In this document: in pieces, positions 1-9,041 of the stretch
Numbering within the stretch: position 1 is the stretch's first letter
Layout of the letters: each line of letters begins with the position of its first letter
Assembly: GCF_001305855.1 (NCBI RefSeq)
Contig: NZ_LIXZ01000002.1
Coordinates: 124,001 to 188,000, forward strand
Length of the DNA: 64,000 bases
Origin: Rossellomorea vietnamensis
Lineage (GTDB): Bacteria > Bacillota > Bacilli > Bacillales > Bacillaceae_B
Direction of reading: 5' to 3'
The notes under the pieces: generated by a model
The model's input: only the letters and a program-made list of their open reading frames with translations
Told to the model about the DNA's origin: nothing
Database searches by the model: none
Program-made: the position numbers and the translations under genes

Positions 1-1255
1 GGAACACAGGGTTGATCGTACCTGCCTTTTTCATTCCCCGGATGATTCTGCCCGGCATGGCTCCTACATAGGTACGTCTGTGCCCCCTGATTTCGGATTC
101 GTCCCGGACGCCTCCAAGGGAGATGCGGACAAAATTCCGTCCCAGAGATTCAGCAACTGAACGGGCCAAGCTCGTTTTCCCGACTCCTGGAGGTCCGGCG
201 AGACACAGGATCGGTCCTTTCAGTGATTGAGTCAATTGTTGAACGGCAAGATATTCGAGCACTCTTTCCTTAACTTTTTCAAGACCATAATGATCCCGGT
301 TTAAAATCTGTTCAGAACGCTTGATGTCCAATTGATCTTCTGTTTCCGTGGACCATGGCAATGAAACAAGCCACTCGATGTAATTACGGATCACAGAGCT
401 TTCAGCAGAACTTGAAGGCACCTTCTCATAGCGTGCAAGCTCCTTTAATGCCGTAAGTTCCACTTCTTCAGGCATATTGGCCTGTTCGATTTTAGCCGTT
501 AAATCTTCAATTTCGCCCGTTTTACCTTCTTTGTCACCCAACTCTTTCTGAATGGCTTTCATTTGCTCACGAAGATAATACTCTTTCTGGGTTCTTTCCA
601 TCGAACGTTTGACACGCTGCCCGATTTTTTTCTCTAGGCTGAGCACTTCTTTTTCATTGTTAATCGTTTCGATCACCATTTGAAGCCGCTTCTTAATGTC
701 GAGTGTTTCCAGGACGTTCTGCTTTTCCTTCATTTTCAGGGGCAGATGGGATGCCACGATATCCGCAAGCCTTCCCGGTTCTTCAATATCCGATACGGTT
801 GAATACGTTTCGGCTGAAACTTTCTTTGATAGCTTTATGTATTGTTCGAAATAGTTCAATAACGTCCTCATCAACGCGTCTGTTTCCGATTCCTTACCTT
901 CATCATCATGGAATTCCTTCACACTTACTTCATAGAAATCCTTTTGCCCGGTGAATGAAGTAATCGACGCACGGTTCATTCCCTCGACCAGCACCCTGAT
1001 GGTCCCGTTAGGCAGTTTGAGCATCTGCTTGACCTTTGTCAGAGTCCCCATCTCGTAGAAATCTTCCTGTGTTGGCTCATCTATATTCATATCTCTTTGA
1101 GTCGTTAAGAAAATTAAATGATCATCCATCATGGCTTTTTCTAAAGCCTGAACGGAGCGCTCACGTCCAACATCTAAATGCAAGACCATTGTTGGATACA
1201 CAAGTAAGCCTCTCAATGGAAGGAGGGGAACCATTAAATTATTTTGTTTTGCCAC
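1..1255 (-). CDS. lonA: ATP-dependent protease LonA, 5' part (cut by window edge)
   Basis: About 418 N-terminal residues of the classical Lon protease, which unfolds and degrades damaged or regulatory proteins in the cytoplasm. The visible part covers the N-terminal substrate-binding domain, the coiled helical region, and the start of the AAA+ module with Walker A GPPGVGKT near residues 354-361. The gene runs off the left edge before Walker B and the Ser-Lys protease domain. The start is taken as GTG at 1253-1255 (protein begins MAKQNNLMVPLLPLRG), because a GGAGGTG ribosome site lies 7 bases upstream. An ATG two bases further upstream is in another frame. It lies downstream of lonB on the same strand, separated by a terminator. 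Family assignment is secure. Confidence 0.96.
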   Translation of the reverse strand, partial: MAKQNNLMVPLLPLRGLLVYPTMVLHLDVGRERSVQALEKAMMDDHLIFLTTQRDMNIDEPTQEDFYEMGTLTKVKQMLKLPNGTIRVLVEGMNRASITSFTGQKDFYEVSVKEFHDDEGKESETDALMRTLLNYFEQYIKLSKKVSAETYSTVSDIEEPGRLADIVASHLPLKMKEKQNVLETLDIKKRLQMVIETINNEKEVLSLEKKIGQRVKRSMERTQKEYYLREQMKAIQKELGDKEGKTGEIEDLTAKIEQANMPEEVELTALKELARYEKVPSSSAESSVIRNYIEWLVSLPWSTETEDQLDIKRSEQILNRDHYGLEKVKERVLEYLAVQQLTQSLKGPILCLAGPPGVGKTSLARSVAESLGRNFVRISLGGVRDESEIRGHRRTYVGAMPGRIIRGMKKAGTINPVF

Positions 1256-1382
1256 ATATAACACCTCCGAATTTTGCTCTTGAGTCTTTGTACAATTCTA
1301 ACTTATTTACTAGGTAGTGTCTATTAAATAGGTATTTACAACTTTATTCGATAAAGCTCTCCCTTATTCCATTTTCCATCTA

Positions 1383-1419
1383 TTCAAAAACAAACCGATT
1401 CGGATAGACCCGAATCGGT
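1383..1419 (-). terminator. Rho-independent terminator after lonB
   Basis: A perfect 10-bp stem (1394-1403 with 1410-1419, arm ACCGATTCGG) closes a 6-base loop. On the minus strand it is followed by TTTGTTTTTG. It sits 8 bases past the lonB stop and separates lonB from lonA. Confidence 0.85.
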
Positions 1420-1426
1420 CAACAGT

Positions 1427-3079
1427 CTATACACTTTTCTTATTTTGTTCAGTAACGCCCTGGGGAACCTGGTCCTTCATCAAGGCGAGGTCAAGCACTT
1501 CCTTAAGCTGTTTGACCGGAACCACTTCGATTCCTTCAATCTCTCTTAACATTGCCTGTTGGTTGTCGTACGGAATGATGGCCATGGTAGCACCGGCGAG
1601 CTTCGCACCTTTCACTTTAGGATACACCCCGCCGACAGGCTTAACGGATCCATGAATACTGATTTCCCCTGTGACAGCAATCGTATGCTTGATGGGTATC
1701 CGGTAAATGGCCGAGTAAATCCCAAGCGCCATGGCAATCCCTGCAGAAGGTCCGTCGACCGGCACTCCGCCTGGAAAATTCACATGTATATCATACTGAT
1801 CGGCAGGCACCCCCATGGAACGAAGAACGGTGATCACATTTTCGATCGAGCCTTTCGCCATGCTTTTCCTCCTGATGGATTTACTCCGGTCCCCGATGCT
1901 TTCTTCTTCTACGATTCCCGTCACATTGATGGTGCCTTTATCCGTTGCGGGAAGGACATTTACTTCAATCTCAAGTAAAGAACCGGTATTTGGCCCTGTC
2001 ACGGCTAACCCATTGACGAGACCGATTGTTGCCTCTTCATTGATTTTCTTCTGATAGCGCGGGGACAGCTGACTGGATTGAATGATCCATTCGAGCTCAT
2101 GATCATAAATTTCTTTTCTATTCTCTGTAATGGCGACCCCTGCTGCAATCTGGACCATATTCACTGCTTCACGGCCGTTACGGGCATAAGATGCAAGTGT
2201 TTCGAGCCCTTTGTCACTGATCGTCATTTCTACTTTCTCTACGGCTCCTTCCGCTACCTTTTTCACTTCATCATGCTCAAGCTCCCTGAAAAAGACTTCC
2301 ATGCATCTGGAGCGGATCGCCGGAGGGAGTTCATTCGGTGTACGGGTCGTGGCACCGATCAAGCGGAAATCAGCCGGAAGTCCGTTTTTGAAAATATCAT
2401 GTATATGCGTGGGAATTTGATGATTTTCTTCATTGTAATAGGCGCTTTCAAGGAATACTCTGCGGTCTTCTAACACTTTTAATAGCTTATTCAATTGAAT
2501 GGGATGCAATTCCCCGATTTCATCAATGAACAATACGCCTCCATGGGCATTCGTCACAGCACCTTGCTTTGGTTGCGGGATCCCGGCCTGTCCCATGGCT
2601 CCTGCCCCTTGATAAATGGGGTCATGGACGGAACCAATCAGCGGATCGGCAATTCCCCGTTCATCGAATCGTGCCGTTGTGGCATCCAATTCAACAAAAA
2701 CAGCAGAAGATCTGAATGGGGATTTCATATTTTTCTTTGCTTCTTCCAGGACAAGACGGGCTGCTGCCGTTTTTCCGACACCGGGCGGTCCATAAATGAT
2801 GACATGCTGGGGATTCGGGCTGCATATCGCTGCTTTTAATGCTTTAATTCCATCTTCCTGCCCGACAATATCTTCAAAGCTTGAGGGTCTTACTTTTTCG
2901 GCAAGGGGTTCGGTTAATGAAATGGATCTCATCTTTCGGAGTTCTTCCATCTCTTTTTTTGATTCACGGTCAATGGAAACTTTTTGCGTTCGCTGGTTTT
3001 TTAACAGGTTCCAGAAGTACAATCCAATGATGATTCCGAAGAATAATTGGATGAATAAAGCGATGCTCGTAAAGCTCAT
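1427..3079 (-). CDS. lonB: Membrane-anchored ATP-dependent protease LonB
   Basis: Lon-like protease of 550 residues; B. subtilis LonB is forespore-associated (known of the family). Residues 4-24 form one hydrophobic membrane anchor. The AAA+ module follows with Walker A YGPPGVGKT (97-104) and Walker B LFIDEIGE. The C-terminal protease domain carries the serine in DGPSAGIAMALG and the lysine in GGVYPKVKGAK, the Ser-Lys dyad. The N-terminal LonA-type substrate domain is absent, as expected for LonB. The start at 3079 (MSFTSIALF) is preferred over an upstream in-frame ATG at 3103 because GGAGGG lies 6 bases before it and the sequence matches the known LonB N-terminus. Upstream lies clpX, as in B. 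subtilis, but with a PP-loop ATPase gene and a repeat in between. Confidence 0.95.
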   Translation of the reverse strand: MSFTSIALFIQLFFGIIIGLYFWNLLKNQRTQKVSIDRESKKEMEELRKMRSISLTEPLAEKVRPSSFEDIVGQEDGIKALKAAICSPNPQHVIIYGPPGVGKTAAARLVLEEAKKNMKSPFRSSAVFVELDATTARFDERGIADPLIGSVHDPIYQGAGAMGQAGIPQPKQGAVTNAHGGVLFIDEIGELHPIQLNKLLKVLEDRRVFLESAYYNEENHQIPTHIHDIFKNGLPADFRLIGATTRTPNELPPAIRSRCMEVFFRELEHDEVKKVAEGAVEKVEMTISDKGLETLASYARNGREAVNMVQIAAGVAITENRKEIYDHELEWIIQSSQLSPRYQKKINEEATIGLVNGLAVTGPNTGSLLEIEVNVLPATDKGTINVTGIVEEESIGDRSKSIRRKSMAKGSIENVITVLRSMGVPADQYDIHVNFPGGVPVDGPSAGIAMALGIYSAIYRIPIKHTIAVTGEISIHGSVKPVGGVYPKVKGAKLAGATMAIIPYDNQQAMLREIEGIEVVPVKQLKEVLDLALMKDQVPQGVTEQNKKSV

Positions 3080-3221
3080 TCGTCTCCCTCCAAGTAGATA
3101 CAAGTTGTTATCGGTTAGTATCTCCTTGACCTTGTGGGAATAAACAAAAAAATTCGGTGAGTGGATGGTTCAGAAAGGGATAAAAAAATGGATAATGCTT
3201 CTAATCCTATATACCTAGGGT

Positions 3222-3354
3222 GTGCTGGTTGATTTCCGCTGCAGGTGCTCGCTTTCCGCGGGGCGTGAGTTGAGCCTCCTCGGGCAATGCCCTGCGGGGT
3301 CTCAACTTTCACGCGTTTCCCGCTGGAGTCGAGCACCTTCCGCTCTAATCAACA
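3222..3354. repeat. Palindromic Bacillaceae-type dispersed repeat, copy 1
   Basis: A GC-rich element of about 130 bp in an otherwise AT-rich gap. Outer arms GTTGATT and AATCAAC and inner arms GGTGCTC and GAGCACC pair, as do the segments around GAGTTGAG and GGTCTCAAC. The core reads CCTCCTCGGGCAATGCCCTG. The same core occurs inverted near 16511-16627, and its beginning recurs at 63964-64000. Open frames through it are by-products of the repeat. I recall similar elements scattered in many Bacillaceae genomes but cannot name a curated family. Confidence 0.8.
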
Positions 3355-3426
3355 CAATGGATTTAATTTATTTTTTTTGCTGTTACACTTATATGTATAT
3401 CCCCACTGTTCTTAAGGTCCACTAAT

Positions 3427-4128
3427 TCAATCCATTTCACCTTTCTTCTCTAATAATTGACAATCCTCTATATCCAAAGACCAGAGTCCTGAGTTTAAGA
3501 CCACTCCTGATTTCACTAGATGAATTTTTTGGGAGAAGATGGGACCGTCCAGGACGAAGGTGTGGTATTCGCCTGCTTCTCCCATGACGCAGCAGCCTTT
3601 TATATGATGGATATCCTTATAAAATTCCCAGTCGAGCATTTTGCTGGCCCAGGATGGATCGAATACTTTGGCGGATGCCCTGCATATGACGGCAGAGAAT
3701 CCAAGTGTGATGAATTCTTTCAGTAATTGACTGCTTTCCCCCTCCGATATCCACACGGGGAAAGAGGGTTTCAAACCTGCTTTCGTTGCCACTTCTTCAT
3801 TCCACTTTCGATCTTCTTCTGCATATAAGCTTCCAAAGACTATTTCTTCTACCCCTTTCTCCTCGTTTAACTTCATTAATTCTTGAATGAGGGCTTGTTC
3901 ATAATCATCTCCGGAATTCACCATTACCAGGGGAATATCCAATGCTTTTGCTTGCTGTTTCACGATTTCCAACCGCAGACCGTGTGCATGATTCCGTTCA
4001 TATTTTTCAGAAACCATGGAAACCAGGCACACTACTTCTTTTTCGTTTTTTAAAGTACGATACAAAGCCAGACACCCGTCTTTCCCGCCACTCCAGCTAA
4101 TGGCCACTTTGGTTTTCTTCCTGTCCAA
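3427..4128 (-). CDS. PP-loop ATPase of the diphthine-ammonia-ligase (Dph6/MJ0570) family
   Basis: A 233-residue protein with the PP-loop SGGKDG at residues 13-18, the ATP-pyrophosphatase signature, and the family motif GEAGEYHTFVLDGP near residues 183-196. In archaea and eukaryotes this family amidates diphthine on elongation factor 2. Bacteria have no diphthamide, so the bacterial substrate is unknown; AMP-forming amide or thiol chemistry is all that can be inferred. Translation starts with TTG at 4126-4128, supported by GGGGAGGGG about 6 bases upstream. It lies between lonB and clpX and follows the clpX terminator, so it is probably transcribed separately. The family call is firm; the role is open. 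Confidence 0.85.
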   Translation of the reverse strand: MDRKKTKVAISWSGGKDGCLALYRTLKNEKEVVCLVSMVSEKYERNHAHGLRLEIVKQQAKALDIPLVMVNSGDDYEQALIQELMKLNEEKGVEEIVFGSLYAEEDRKWNEEVATKAGLKPSFPVWISEGESSQLLKEFITLGFSAVICRASAKVFDPSWASKMLDWEFYKDIHHIKGCCVMGEAGEYHTFVLDGPIFSQKIHLVKSGVVLNSGLWSLDIEDCQLLEKKGEMD

Positions 4129-4160
4129 TTGTCCCCTCCCCCTTCTGTATCTTCAGTCGT

Positions 4161-4192
4161 AAAAAAGCCAAGAATGAATGATCATTCTTGGC
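4161..4192 (-). terminator. Rho-independent terminator after clpX
   Basis: An 11-bp stem GCCAAGAATGA with TCATTCTTGGC around ATGA (4167-4192), followed on the minus strand by six T. It lies 14 bases past the clpX stop. Confidence 0.9.
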
Positions 4193-4206
4193 TTTACGTT
4201 AAGCTA

Positions 4207-5478
4207 TTAAGCTGATGTCTTTTCTTCGTTTGGATCGATCATCGTGCCATCCTCAAGCATTAAATGAGGAGCTGCATCTTCAAGGATCGTCTCTTTCGTA
4301 ATGATACATTTTTTAATATCATCACGGGAAGGAAGATCGAACATCACATCGAGCATCATGGTTTCGATGATGGAACGTAATCCACGTGCACCTGTTTTAC
4401 GCTCAATCGCTTTTTTAGAGATTTCAAGCAGGGCATCTTCTGTGAACTCAAGCTCGACCTCATCCAATTCAAGCATTTTTTGGTATTGTTTTACCAATGC
4501 GTTTTTAGGTTTAGTCAGGATTTCAACCAGTGCTTCTTCATCAAGAGGCTCAAGGCTTGAAATCACTGGTAAACGACCGATGAATTCCGGAATCAATCCG
4601 AACTTCAACAAGTCTTCAGGAAGAACTTTAGAAAGTAGCGACTTATCTTCTTTCACTTCAGCGTTTTTAGGATCAGAACCAAATCCGATTATCTTTTGAC
4701 CTAAACGGCGTTTGATGATTTGTTCAATACCGTCGAATGCTCCACCACAAATGAATAGGACATTGGACGTATCGATTTGAATGAATTCCTGATGAGGATG
4801 TTTGCGTCCGCCTTGTGGTGGAACGCTTGCTACCGTACCTTCAAGAATTTTCAAGAGGGCTTGTTGTACCCCTTCACCTGAAACATCTCTTGTGATGGAC
4901 GGATTTTCGGATTTTCTTGCCACTTTATCGATTTCATCGATGTAGATGATTCCTTTTTCAGCTTTTTCTACATCGTAGTCAGCTGCCTGGATCAGTTTCA
5001 GTAGGATATTCTCTACGTCTTCCCCAACGTAACCGGCTTCTGTTAAAGAAGTCGCGTCGGCGATGGCGAAAGGAACGTTAAGAATACGTGCCAGTGTTTG
5101 GGCAAGGAGGGTTTTCCCGCTACCAGTCGGTCCAATCATGGCGATATTACTCTTAGACAGTTCAACGTCATCGACTTTACTGCTGGAGTTGATACGCTTG
5201 TAGTGGTTGTAGACGGCTACGGCAAGTGATTTCTTCGCCTGATCCTGCCCGATGACGTACTCGTCCAGGATTTCCCGGATTTCGCGTGGTTTCGGTACGT
5301 CTTTAAATTCCACTTCTTCTTCTGTCCCCAGCTCTTCTTCTACGATTTCTGTGCAAAGCTCGATGCACTCGTCACAAATATACACACCTGGTCCAGCGAC
5401 TAGTTTACGAACTTGGTCTTGTGTTTTTCCGCAAAAAGAACATTTTAGCTGCCCTTTTTCATCATTAAATTTAAACAA
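4207..5478 (-). CDS. clpX: ATP-dependent Clp protease ATP-binding subunit ClpX
   Basis: A 423-residue AAA+ unfoldase that feeds substrates to ClpP. The N-terminal zinc-binding domain has CSFC (C13, C16) and CDEC (C35, C38). Walker A GPTGSGKT is at 116-123 and Walker B is IIYIDEIDK. The pore-loop tyrosine is in the [14 protein letters not shown] region, and the ClpP-contact motif IGFG is visible (KIIGFGSD). The length is typical. The start is TTG at 5476-5478 with AAGGGGTG 7 bases upstream. Synteny with tig upstream is conserved, but the tig-clpX gap is unusually long (557 bp) and contains a large structured element. Confidence 0.97.
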   Translation of the reverse strand: MFKFNDEKGQLKCSFCGKTQDQVRKLVAGPGVYICDECIELCTEIVEEELGTEEEVEFKDVPKPREIREILDEYVIGQDQAKKSLAVAVYNHYKRINSSSKVDDVELSKSNIAMIGPTGSGKTLLAQTLARILNVPFAIADATSLTEAGYVGEDVENILLKLIQAADYDVEKAEKGIIYIDEIDKVARKSENPSITRDVSGEGVQQALLKILEGTVASVPPQGGRKHPHQEFIQIDTSNVLFICGGAFDGIEQIIKRRLGQKIIGFGSDPKNAEVKEDKSLLSKVLPEDLLKFGLIPEFIGRLPVISSLEPLDEEALVEILTKPKNALVKQYQKMLELDEVELEFTEDALLEISKKAIERKTGARGLRSIIETMMLDVMFDLPSRDDIKKCIITKETILEDAAPHLMLEDGTMIDPNEEKTSA

Positions 5479-5825
5479 TGATTTTCACCCCTTCGTTAAA
5501 ACTTCATAAAATCGTGCCTGTTTCATCAAACGAACGATTCCTTACATCCCTATTACCTAAAGTTATGTACTGCATTTTATCATATTATATGTTCGTAAAG
5601 AAATTGATACGATTCTTAAGAATCATCTTATTATGTATCGTGCATTTTAGCAAATCTTTTACATTGCCAATGTTTATTTTGTCCAATTGAAGTAAGGAAA
5701 TGTAAGGAATCTTATTATGTATGTTCATGGTGAAAAAGTAATGCAACCCCGCTTCATAAGCTTTTTCCAAAAATAGTGGTTCTTATTCTTGTTTGATGGA
5801 AAAGTTTCTTATTAGATAGAGTATA
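5479..5825 (-). other. AT-rich clpX upstream region
   Basis: About 350 bases without a supported gene. It contains a 14-bp perfect palindrome GATTCTTAAGAATC (5611-5624) and a repeated CTTATTATGTAT (around 5627-5638 and 5711-5722). Several AT-rich -10-like sequences are present, but I could not pair one with a convincing -35 box. Confidence 0.4.
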
Positions 5826-5968
5826 GTATTTTGGCTCATTTTGCCACAGAAACAAAAAACGCCTGGAGCAAACTCGTTTGCCCATTCGTTTTTTGTTTCT
5901 GTGGCAACTTTTCAGCAAAGCTTGAAAAGCGTGTGAAACGTTCGTTTCACACGAATGAGCCAAAATAC
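5826..5968. repeat. 143-bp perfect four-way-junction (cloverleaf) element
   Basis: A 15-bp outer stem (5826-5840 with 5954-5968) encloses three adjacent hairpins with no unpaired base at the junction. The first has a 21-bp perfect stem (5841-5861 with 5887-5907) topped by GCAAA-CTCG-TTTGC. The second has a 7-bp stem CTTTTCA with TGAAAAG (5908-5914, 5923-5929), extended by GC/GC. The third has an 11-bp stem CGTGTGAAACG with CGTTTCACACG (5930-5940, 5943-5953). It lies between the tig terminator and clpX. It could be a palindromic mobile element, a DNA cruciform or a structured RNA. I do not recognise it as a named family. Confidence 0.85.
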
Positions 5969-5987
5969 GGTGTAATATGACCGTTCA

Positions 5988-6024
5988 TTGTACAAAACAA
6001 GGCACGAATGATTCGCGCCTTGTT
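5988..6024 (-). terminator. Rho-independent terminator after tig
   Basis: Stem AACAAGGC with GCCTTGTT (5996-6003, 6017-6024) enclosing CGAATGATTCG, with TTTTGT following on the minus strand. It ends tig transcription just before the cloverleaf element. Confidence 0.8.
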
Positions 6025-6035
6025 TGCTATTTTTA

Positions 6036-7322
6036 TTATGCTACAGTTTTGCTGTTTTCAACAAGGAATTCTACTGCTTTACGTACTTTAAGGTCAGCTT
6101 TAAGTGTGTCAAGGCCGCCTAGTGCTTGTTTGATGTTATCAGCAGTCATATTGTATTGTTCAGCCATTTTGTTTACTTCTTCTTCTGCTTCTTCATCGGT
6201 TACTTCAAGGTTTTCCGCTGCAGCGATTGCTTCAAGTGTTAAGTTTGTGCGAACGCGTTTGCCGGCATCCTCTGTCATTTGACCGCGAAGATCTTCTTCT
6301 GATTGACCAGAGAATTGGAAGTAAAGATCAAGGTTCATACCTTGCATTTGCAGGCGTTGTTCGAACTCTTGCATCATACGGTCTACTTCAGCTTTAACCA
6401 TTACTTCCGGAATTTCAACTTCAGCATTATCAGAAGCTTTATTTACAAGAGTTTCACGAACTGCTGTTTCAGCTTCGTTCTTTTTAGACTCTTGAAGGCG
6501 TTTTTCGATTTTTTCTTTTAGTTCAGCAAGCGTTTCTACTTCTTCGTCTGCGTCTTTTGCGAACTCATCATCAAGTGCAGGAAGTTCTTTCGCTTTGATT
6601 TCGTGAACTTTCACTTTGAAGGTAGCAGGCTTACCAGCTAATTCTGCTGCATGGTATTCCTCAGGGAAGTTTACTTCTACTTCTTTCTCTTCTCCTGATG
6701 TAACACCGACTAATTGTTCTTCAAAGCCTGGGATGAATTGACCAGAACCTAATTCAAGTGAGTAGTTCTCAGCCTGGCCGCCTTCGAATGCTTCACCGTC
6801 AACGAATCCTTCGAAATCCATTGTCACTGTGTCGCCTTCTTCAGCTTTTCCATCTTCTTTGACAGCAAGCTCAGCTTGTTTCTCTTGAAGTGAAGTAAGT
6901 TCCGCTTCAACATCTTCAGCTGTGACTTCTGTTTCCATTTTTTCTACTTCAAGACCTTTGTAGTCGCCAAGCTTCACTTCTGGTTTCACTTGTACTTTAG
7001 CAGTGAAGATAAGATCTTTGCCTTTTTCCATTTGCTCAACATCGATTTCAGGACGGTCGATCGGATCGATTCCTGTTTCTTCGATTGCTTTCGCATACGC
7101 TTCAGGTAAGATGAAATCTAATGCATCCTGGTAAAGTGATTCTACACCAAAACGTTTTTCGAACATTCCACGAGGCATTTTCCCTTTACGGAATCCTGGT
7201 ACGTTCACTTGTTTCACAACTTTTTTGAATGCTGCGTCTAAACCTTCGTTTACTTTTGCAGCTTCTACTTCAATTGTTAGTACTCCTTGGTTTCCTTCTT
7301 GCTTTTCCCATTTTGCAGACAT
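6036..7322 (-). CDS. tig: Trigger factor, ribosome-associated chaperone and prolyl isomerase
   Basis: A 428-residue chaperone that binds ribosomal protein L23 at the exit tunnel and shields nascent chains. The N-terminal ribosome-binding domain contains the signature GFRKGKMPR (residues 43-51). The FKBP-type peptidyl-prolyl isomerase domain follows (about 150-240, with [13 protein letters not shown] and the [15 protein letters not shown] segment), then the helical C-terminal substrate-binding arms. The start has GGAGGGAACAGT before ATG. It is transcribed from its own promoter (7445-7472) and ended by a terminator. Synteny with clpX downstream matches B. subtilis. Confidence 0.97.
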   Translation of the reverse strand: MSAKWEKQEGNQGVLTIEVEAAKVNEGLDAAFKKVVKQVNVPGFRKGKMPRGMFEKRFGVESLYQDALDFILPEAYAKAIEETGIDPIDRPEIDVEQMEKGKDLIFTAKVQVKPEVKLGDYKGLEVEKMETEVTAEDVEAELTSLQEKQAELAVKEDGKAEEGDTVTMDFEGFVDGEAFEGGQAENYSLELGSGQFIPGFEEQLVGVTSGEEKEVEVNFPEEYHAAELAGKPATFKVKVHEIKAKELPALDDEFAKDADEEVETLAELKEKIEKRLQESKKNEAETAVRETLVNKASDNAEVEIPEVMVKAEVDRMMQEFEQRLQMQGMNLDLYFQFSGQSEEDLRGQMTEDAGKRVRTNLTLEAIAAAENLEVTDEEAEEEVNKMAEQYNMTADNIKQALGGLDTLKADLKVRKAVEFLVENSKTVA

Positions 7323-7444
7323 ACTGTTCCCTCCAACAATCTATAGTTGATCTTAAATTTTTTACGCATAGTAGTAGATAGTCCCGTGTGAATCTAGCAC
7401 TATCATCGTAAATATATGAAAAACTTTTACATTACAACCATTAC

Positions 7445-7472
7445 ATTATAACATACAGCCACTGTCTTTCAA
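7445..7472 (-). promoter_or_regulatory. Sigma-A promoter of tig
   Basis: -35 TTGAAA (7467-7472), 16-base spacer, -10 TATAAT (7445-7450) preceded by TG one base away, an extended -10. It lies directly past the stop of the TPR gene and about 120 bases before the tig start. Confidence 0.75.
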
Positions 7473-7482
7473 CAGAGAGGGG

Positions 7483-8487
7483 TTAAATATTCGGAGAGGA
7501 AATTTCCTCTAGTTCCTCAAGTCTTGATAGAATCCCTTTAGCTTGAATCGTATCAACCCGTCCTTTTAACTCTTCCTCAAGGATCGCATCGGCAAACATA
7601 CCTGCTGTGTAGTAGGCATATACGGCCGCGATTTCTTCCGGATCTTCTTCCAGTGTAAACGGATAGAGAAGAAAGGCATGACGTTTCAGTAATTCCTGGG
7701 CATGCTGAAATAGAGTAGGATTCGTTTGGGCCAGGAGATCATCCAGGGCATGCGTTACCCCGGTGAAGAAATCCGACTCAAAAACGTCTTCCAACGCTCC
7801 AGGATAAACCCGCTCTTCCATTCCTAACTTCACCACAACTACTTCTTTATCCATTCCATGCTCTTTTAAAACATTTAAAATCATCGTTTGTAAAAATGGA
7901 TGGGCTTCAGGATCCTGTAAAACCCCTTGCAGCTCTCCTATATAAGGCTGAATATTGCGATGAACGAGCTGAGCCGTGATGAGCGTCTGTTCCTCGAGGC
8001 TTTTCCCTGTCAGGATCGACGTTTGATCTTCATGCTGCTCTTCTTTCTCAGGGACTGCCGCTTTCCCGTTCACTACTTTTTCACTGAAATGGAGAAGCTT
8101 CCTGAAGTGTTCTTCCTTTTCAAAGGGTACTTCCCTTTCATCAAAAAGGGCATTGATTGTATCGATCACTTCACCGTGCTTGTGAAGCTGTATAAGAATC
8201 ATTAAGTACATATCAACGACCTCGAAATAGTCACCGATTCCTTCGAGGAGCATCTCTTTGCATATGGATCCGGCCTGATCGTATTGCTTGCTTTCATATA
8301 GTGATAATACGAGTGCCGTATTGATGTCCGGATTATCCGGTTCCAATTCATGGGCCTGTGCAAGGAGCTGGGAAGATTCATGGGCTTCCCCTTTTTCCAA
8401 AGCCTGCACTCCTTTTTCCAAGAGCCGATCCTTCAATCCTGGAAACTGTACGATCTTTCCTTTACCTTCTTGGTTTCCCTTATTCAT
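7483..8487 (-). CDS. ysoA: Tetratricopeptide-repeat protein, YsoA-like
   Basis: A 334-residue cytoplasmic protein without signal peptide. The N-terminal half (about residues 20-125) contains helical TPR-like repeats such as KGVQALEKGEAHESSQLLAQ followed by a DNPDINTALVLSLYESKQYD unit. The rest is acidic and helical with no catalytic motif. Position next to tig and length match B. subtilis YsoA, a TPR protein of unknown role, so the symbol is based on synteny plus the repeat type. It probably acts as a protein-interaction scaffold (inference). It starts after a terminator that serves the tRNA genes upstream and is probably transcribed independently. Confidence 0.75.
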   Translation of the reverse strand: MNKGNQEGKGKIVQFPGLKDRLLEKGVQALEKGEAHESSQLLAQAHELEPDNPDINTALVLSLYESKQYDQAGSICKEMLLEGIGDYFEVVDMYLMILIQLHKHGEVIDTINALFDEREVPFEKEEHFRKLLHFSEKVVNGKAAVPEKEEQHEDQTSILTGKSLEEQTLITAQLVHRNIQPYIGELQGVLQDPEAHPFLQTMILNVLKEHGMDKEVVVVKLGMEERVYPGALEDVFESDFFTGVTHALDDLLAQTNPTLFQHAQELLKRHAFLLYPFTLEEDPEEIAAVYAYYTAGMFADAILEEELKGRVDTIQAKGILSRLEELEEISSPNI

Positions 8488-8548
8488 AAAACGTACCTGC
8501 CTATACTGTTTAGTTGGTATTAGTTTAGCACGATATCATTTGGATAAC

Positions 8549-8578
8549 AAAAAAAGCCTGCCTGATCCAGGCAAGCTT
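8549..8578 (-). terminator. Rho-independent terminator after the tRNA-Arg pair
   Basis: Minus-strand stem CTTGCCTG with CAGGCAGG around a 3-base loop, followed by CTTTTTTTG. It lies about 20 bases past the 3' end of tRNA-Arg(CCT). Confidence 0.85.
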
Positions 8579-8595
8579 TGCGTATGTAGGGTTTA

Positions 8596-8672
8596 TGGCG
8601 TCCCAGAAGAGATTCGAACTCCCGACCTACAGTTTAGGAAACTGTTGCTCTATCCTGCTGAGCTACTGGGAC
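8596..8672 (-). tRNA. tRNA-Arg (anticodon CCT)
   Basis: A complete cloverleaf of 77 bases including encoded CCA. The acceptor is GTCCCAG with CTGGGAC. The D arm is GCTC/GAGC. The anticodon arm is ACAGT-TTCCTAA-ACTGT, which places CCT at 34-36 and reads AGG. The T loop is TTCGAAT. The discriminator base is G, as is usual for tRNA-Arg. It is the downstream member of a pair of arginine tRNAs on the minus strand. Confidence 0.95.
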
Positions 8673-8800
8673 ACATTGAATAAGATGACTCAAAAACTAT
8701 CGCACCATGTATCGGATAAAAAAAGAGATACCCCACAGTTCCCTGTGTCAGTACCCCTTATTAGTCAAAACCCTGATATCAAGGCTCGTATGTAATGATT

Positions 8801-8877
<77 letters not shown>

Positions 8878-9002
8878 GTGTTTTTTTCGTTATTTGTTTT
8901 TCAAGGACAATATTTATTATATTCACATAGCATAAATAAGTCAACAGGTTTTCAAAAAAACTTTCATTTTATTTTTCACCTTTGCTTTTTATACCTCAAA
9001 TT

Positions 9003-9033
9003 ATGATGGGAACCCGTAAGCGACGGGTTCCCA
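9003..9033 (-). terminator. Hairpin terminator after the phosphodiesterase gene
   Basis: A perfect 10-bp stem TGGGAACCCG with CGGGTTCCCA (9007-9016, 9024-9033). The following T tract is weak (TCATAATTTG), so termination is probable rather than certain. Confidence 0.65.
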
Positions 9034-9041
9034 CACTGTCA

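Noticed and set aside
1036-1317. Plus-strand frame of 93 codons opposite the lonA start
   Set aside because: It is antisense to lonA and its promoter region, with no ribosome site and no family-like sequence.
3115-3336. Open frame on the minus strand through the repeat (contains VETPQGIARGGS)
   Set aside because: It is produced by the GC-rich palindromic repeat. A very similar peptide appears in the second repeat copy (16528-16719), with no ribosome site in either place.
4171-4190. GAATGAATGATCATTC resembling a FadR-type palindrome
   Set aside because: It is the stem of the clpX terminator, followed by six T, with no promoter beside it.
5754-5963. Minus-strand frame of 69 codons across the cloverleaf element
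   Set aside because: It lies over the inverted repeats, has no ribosome site, and its sequence is explained by the structure.
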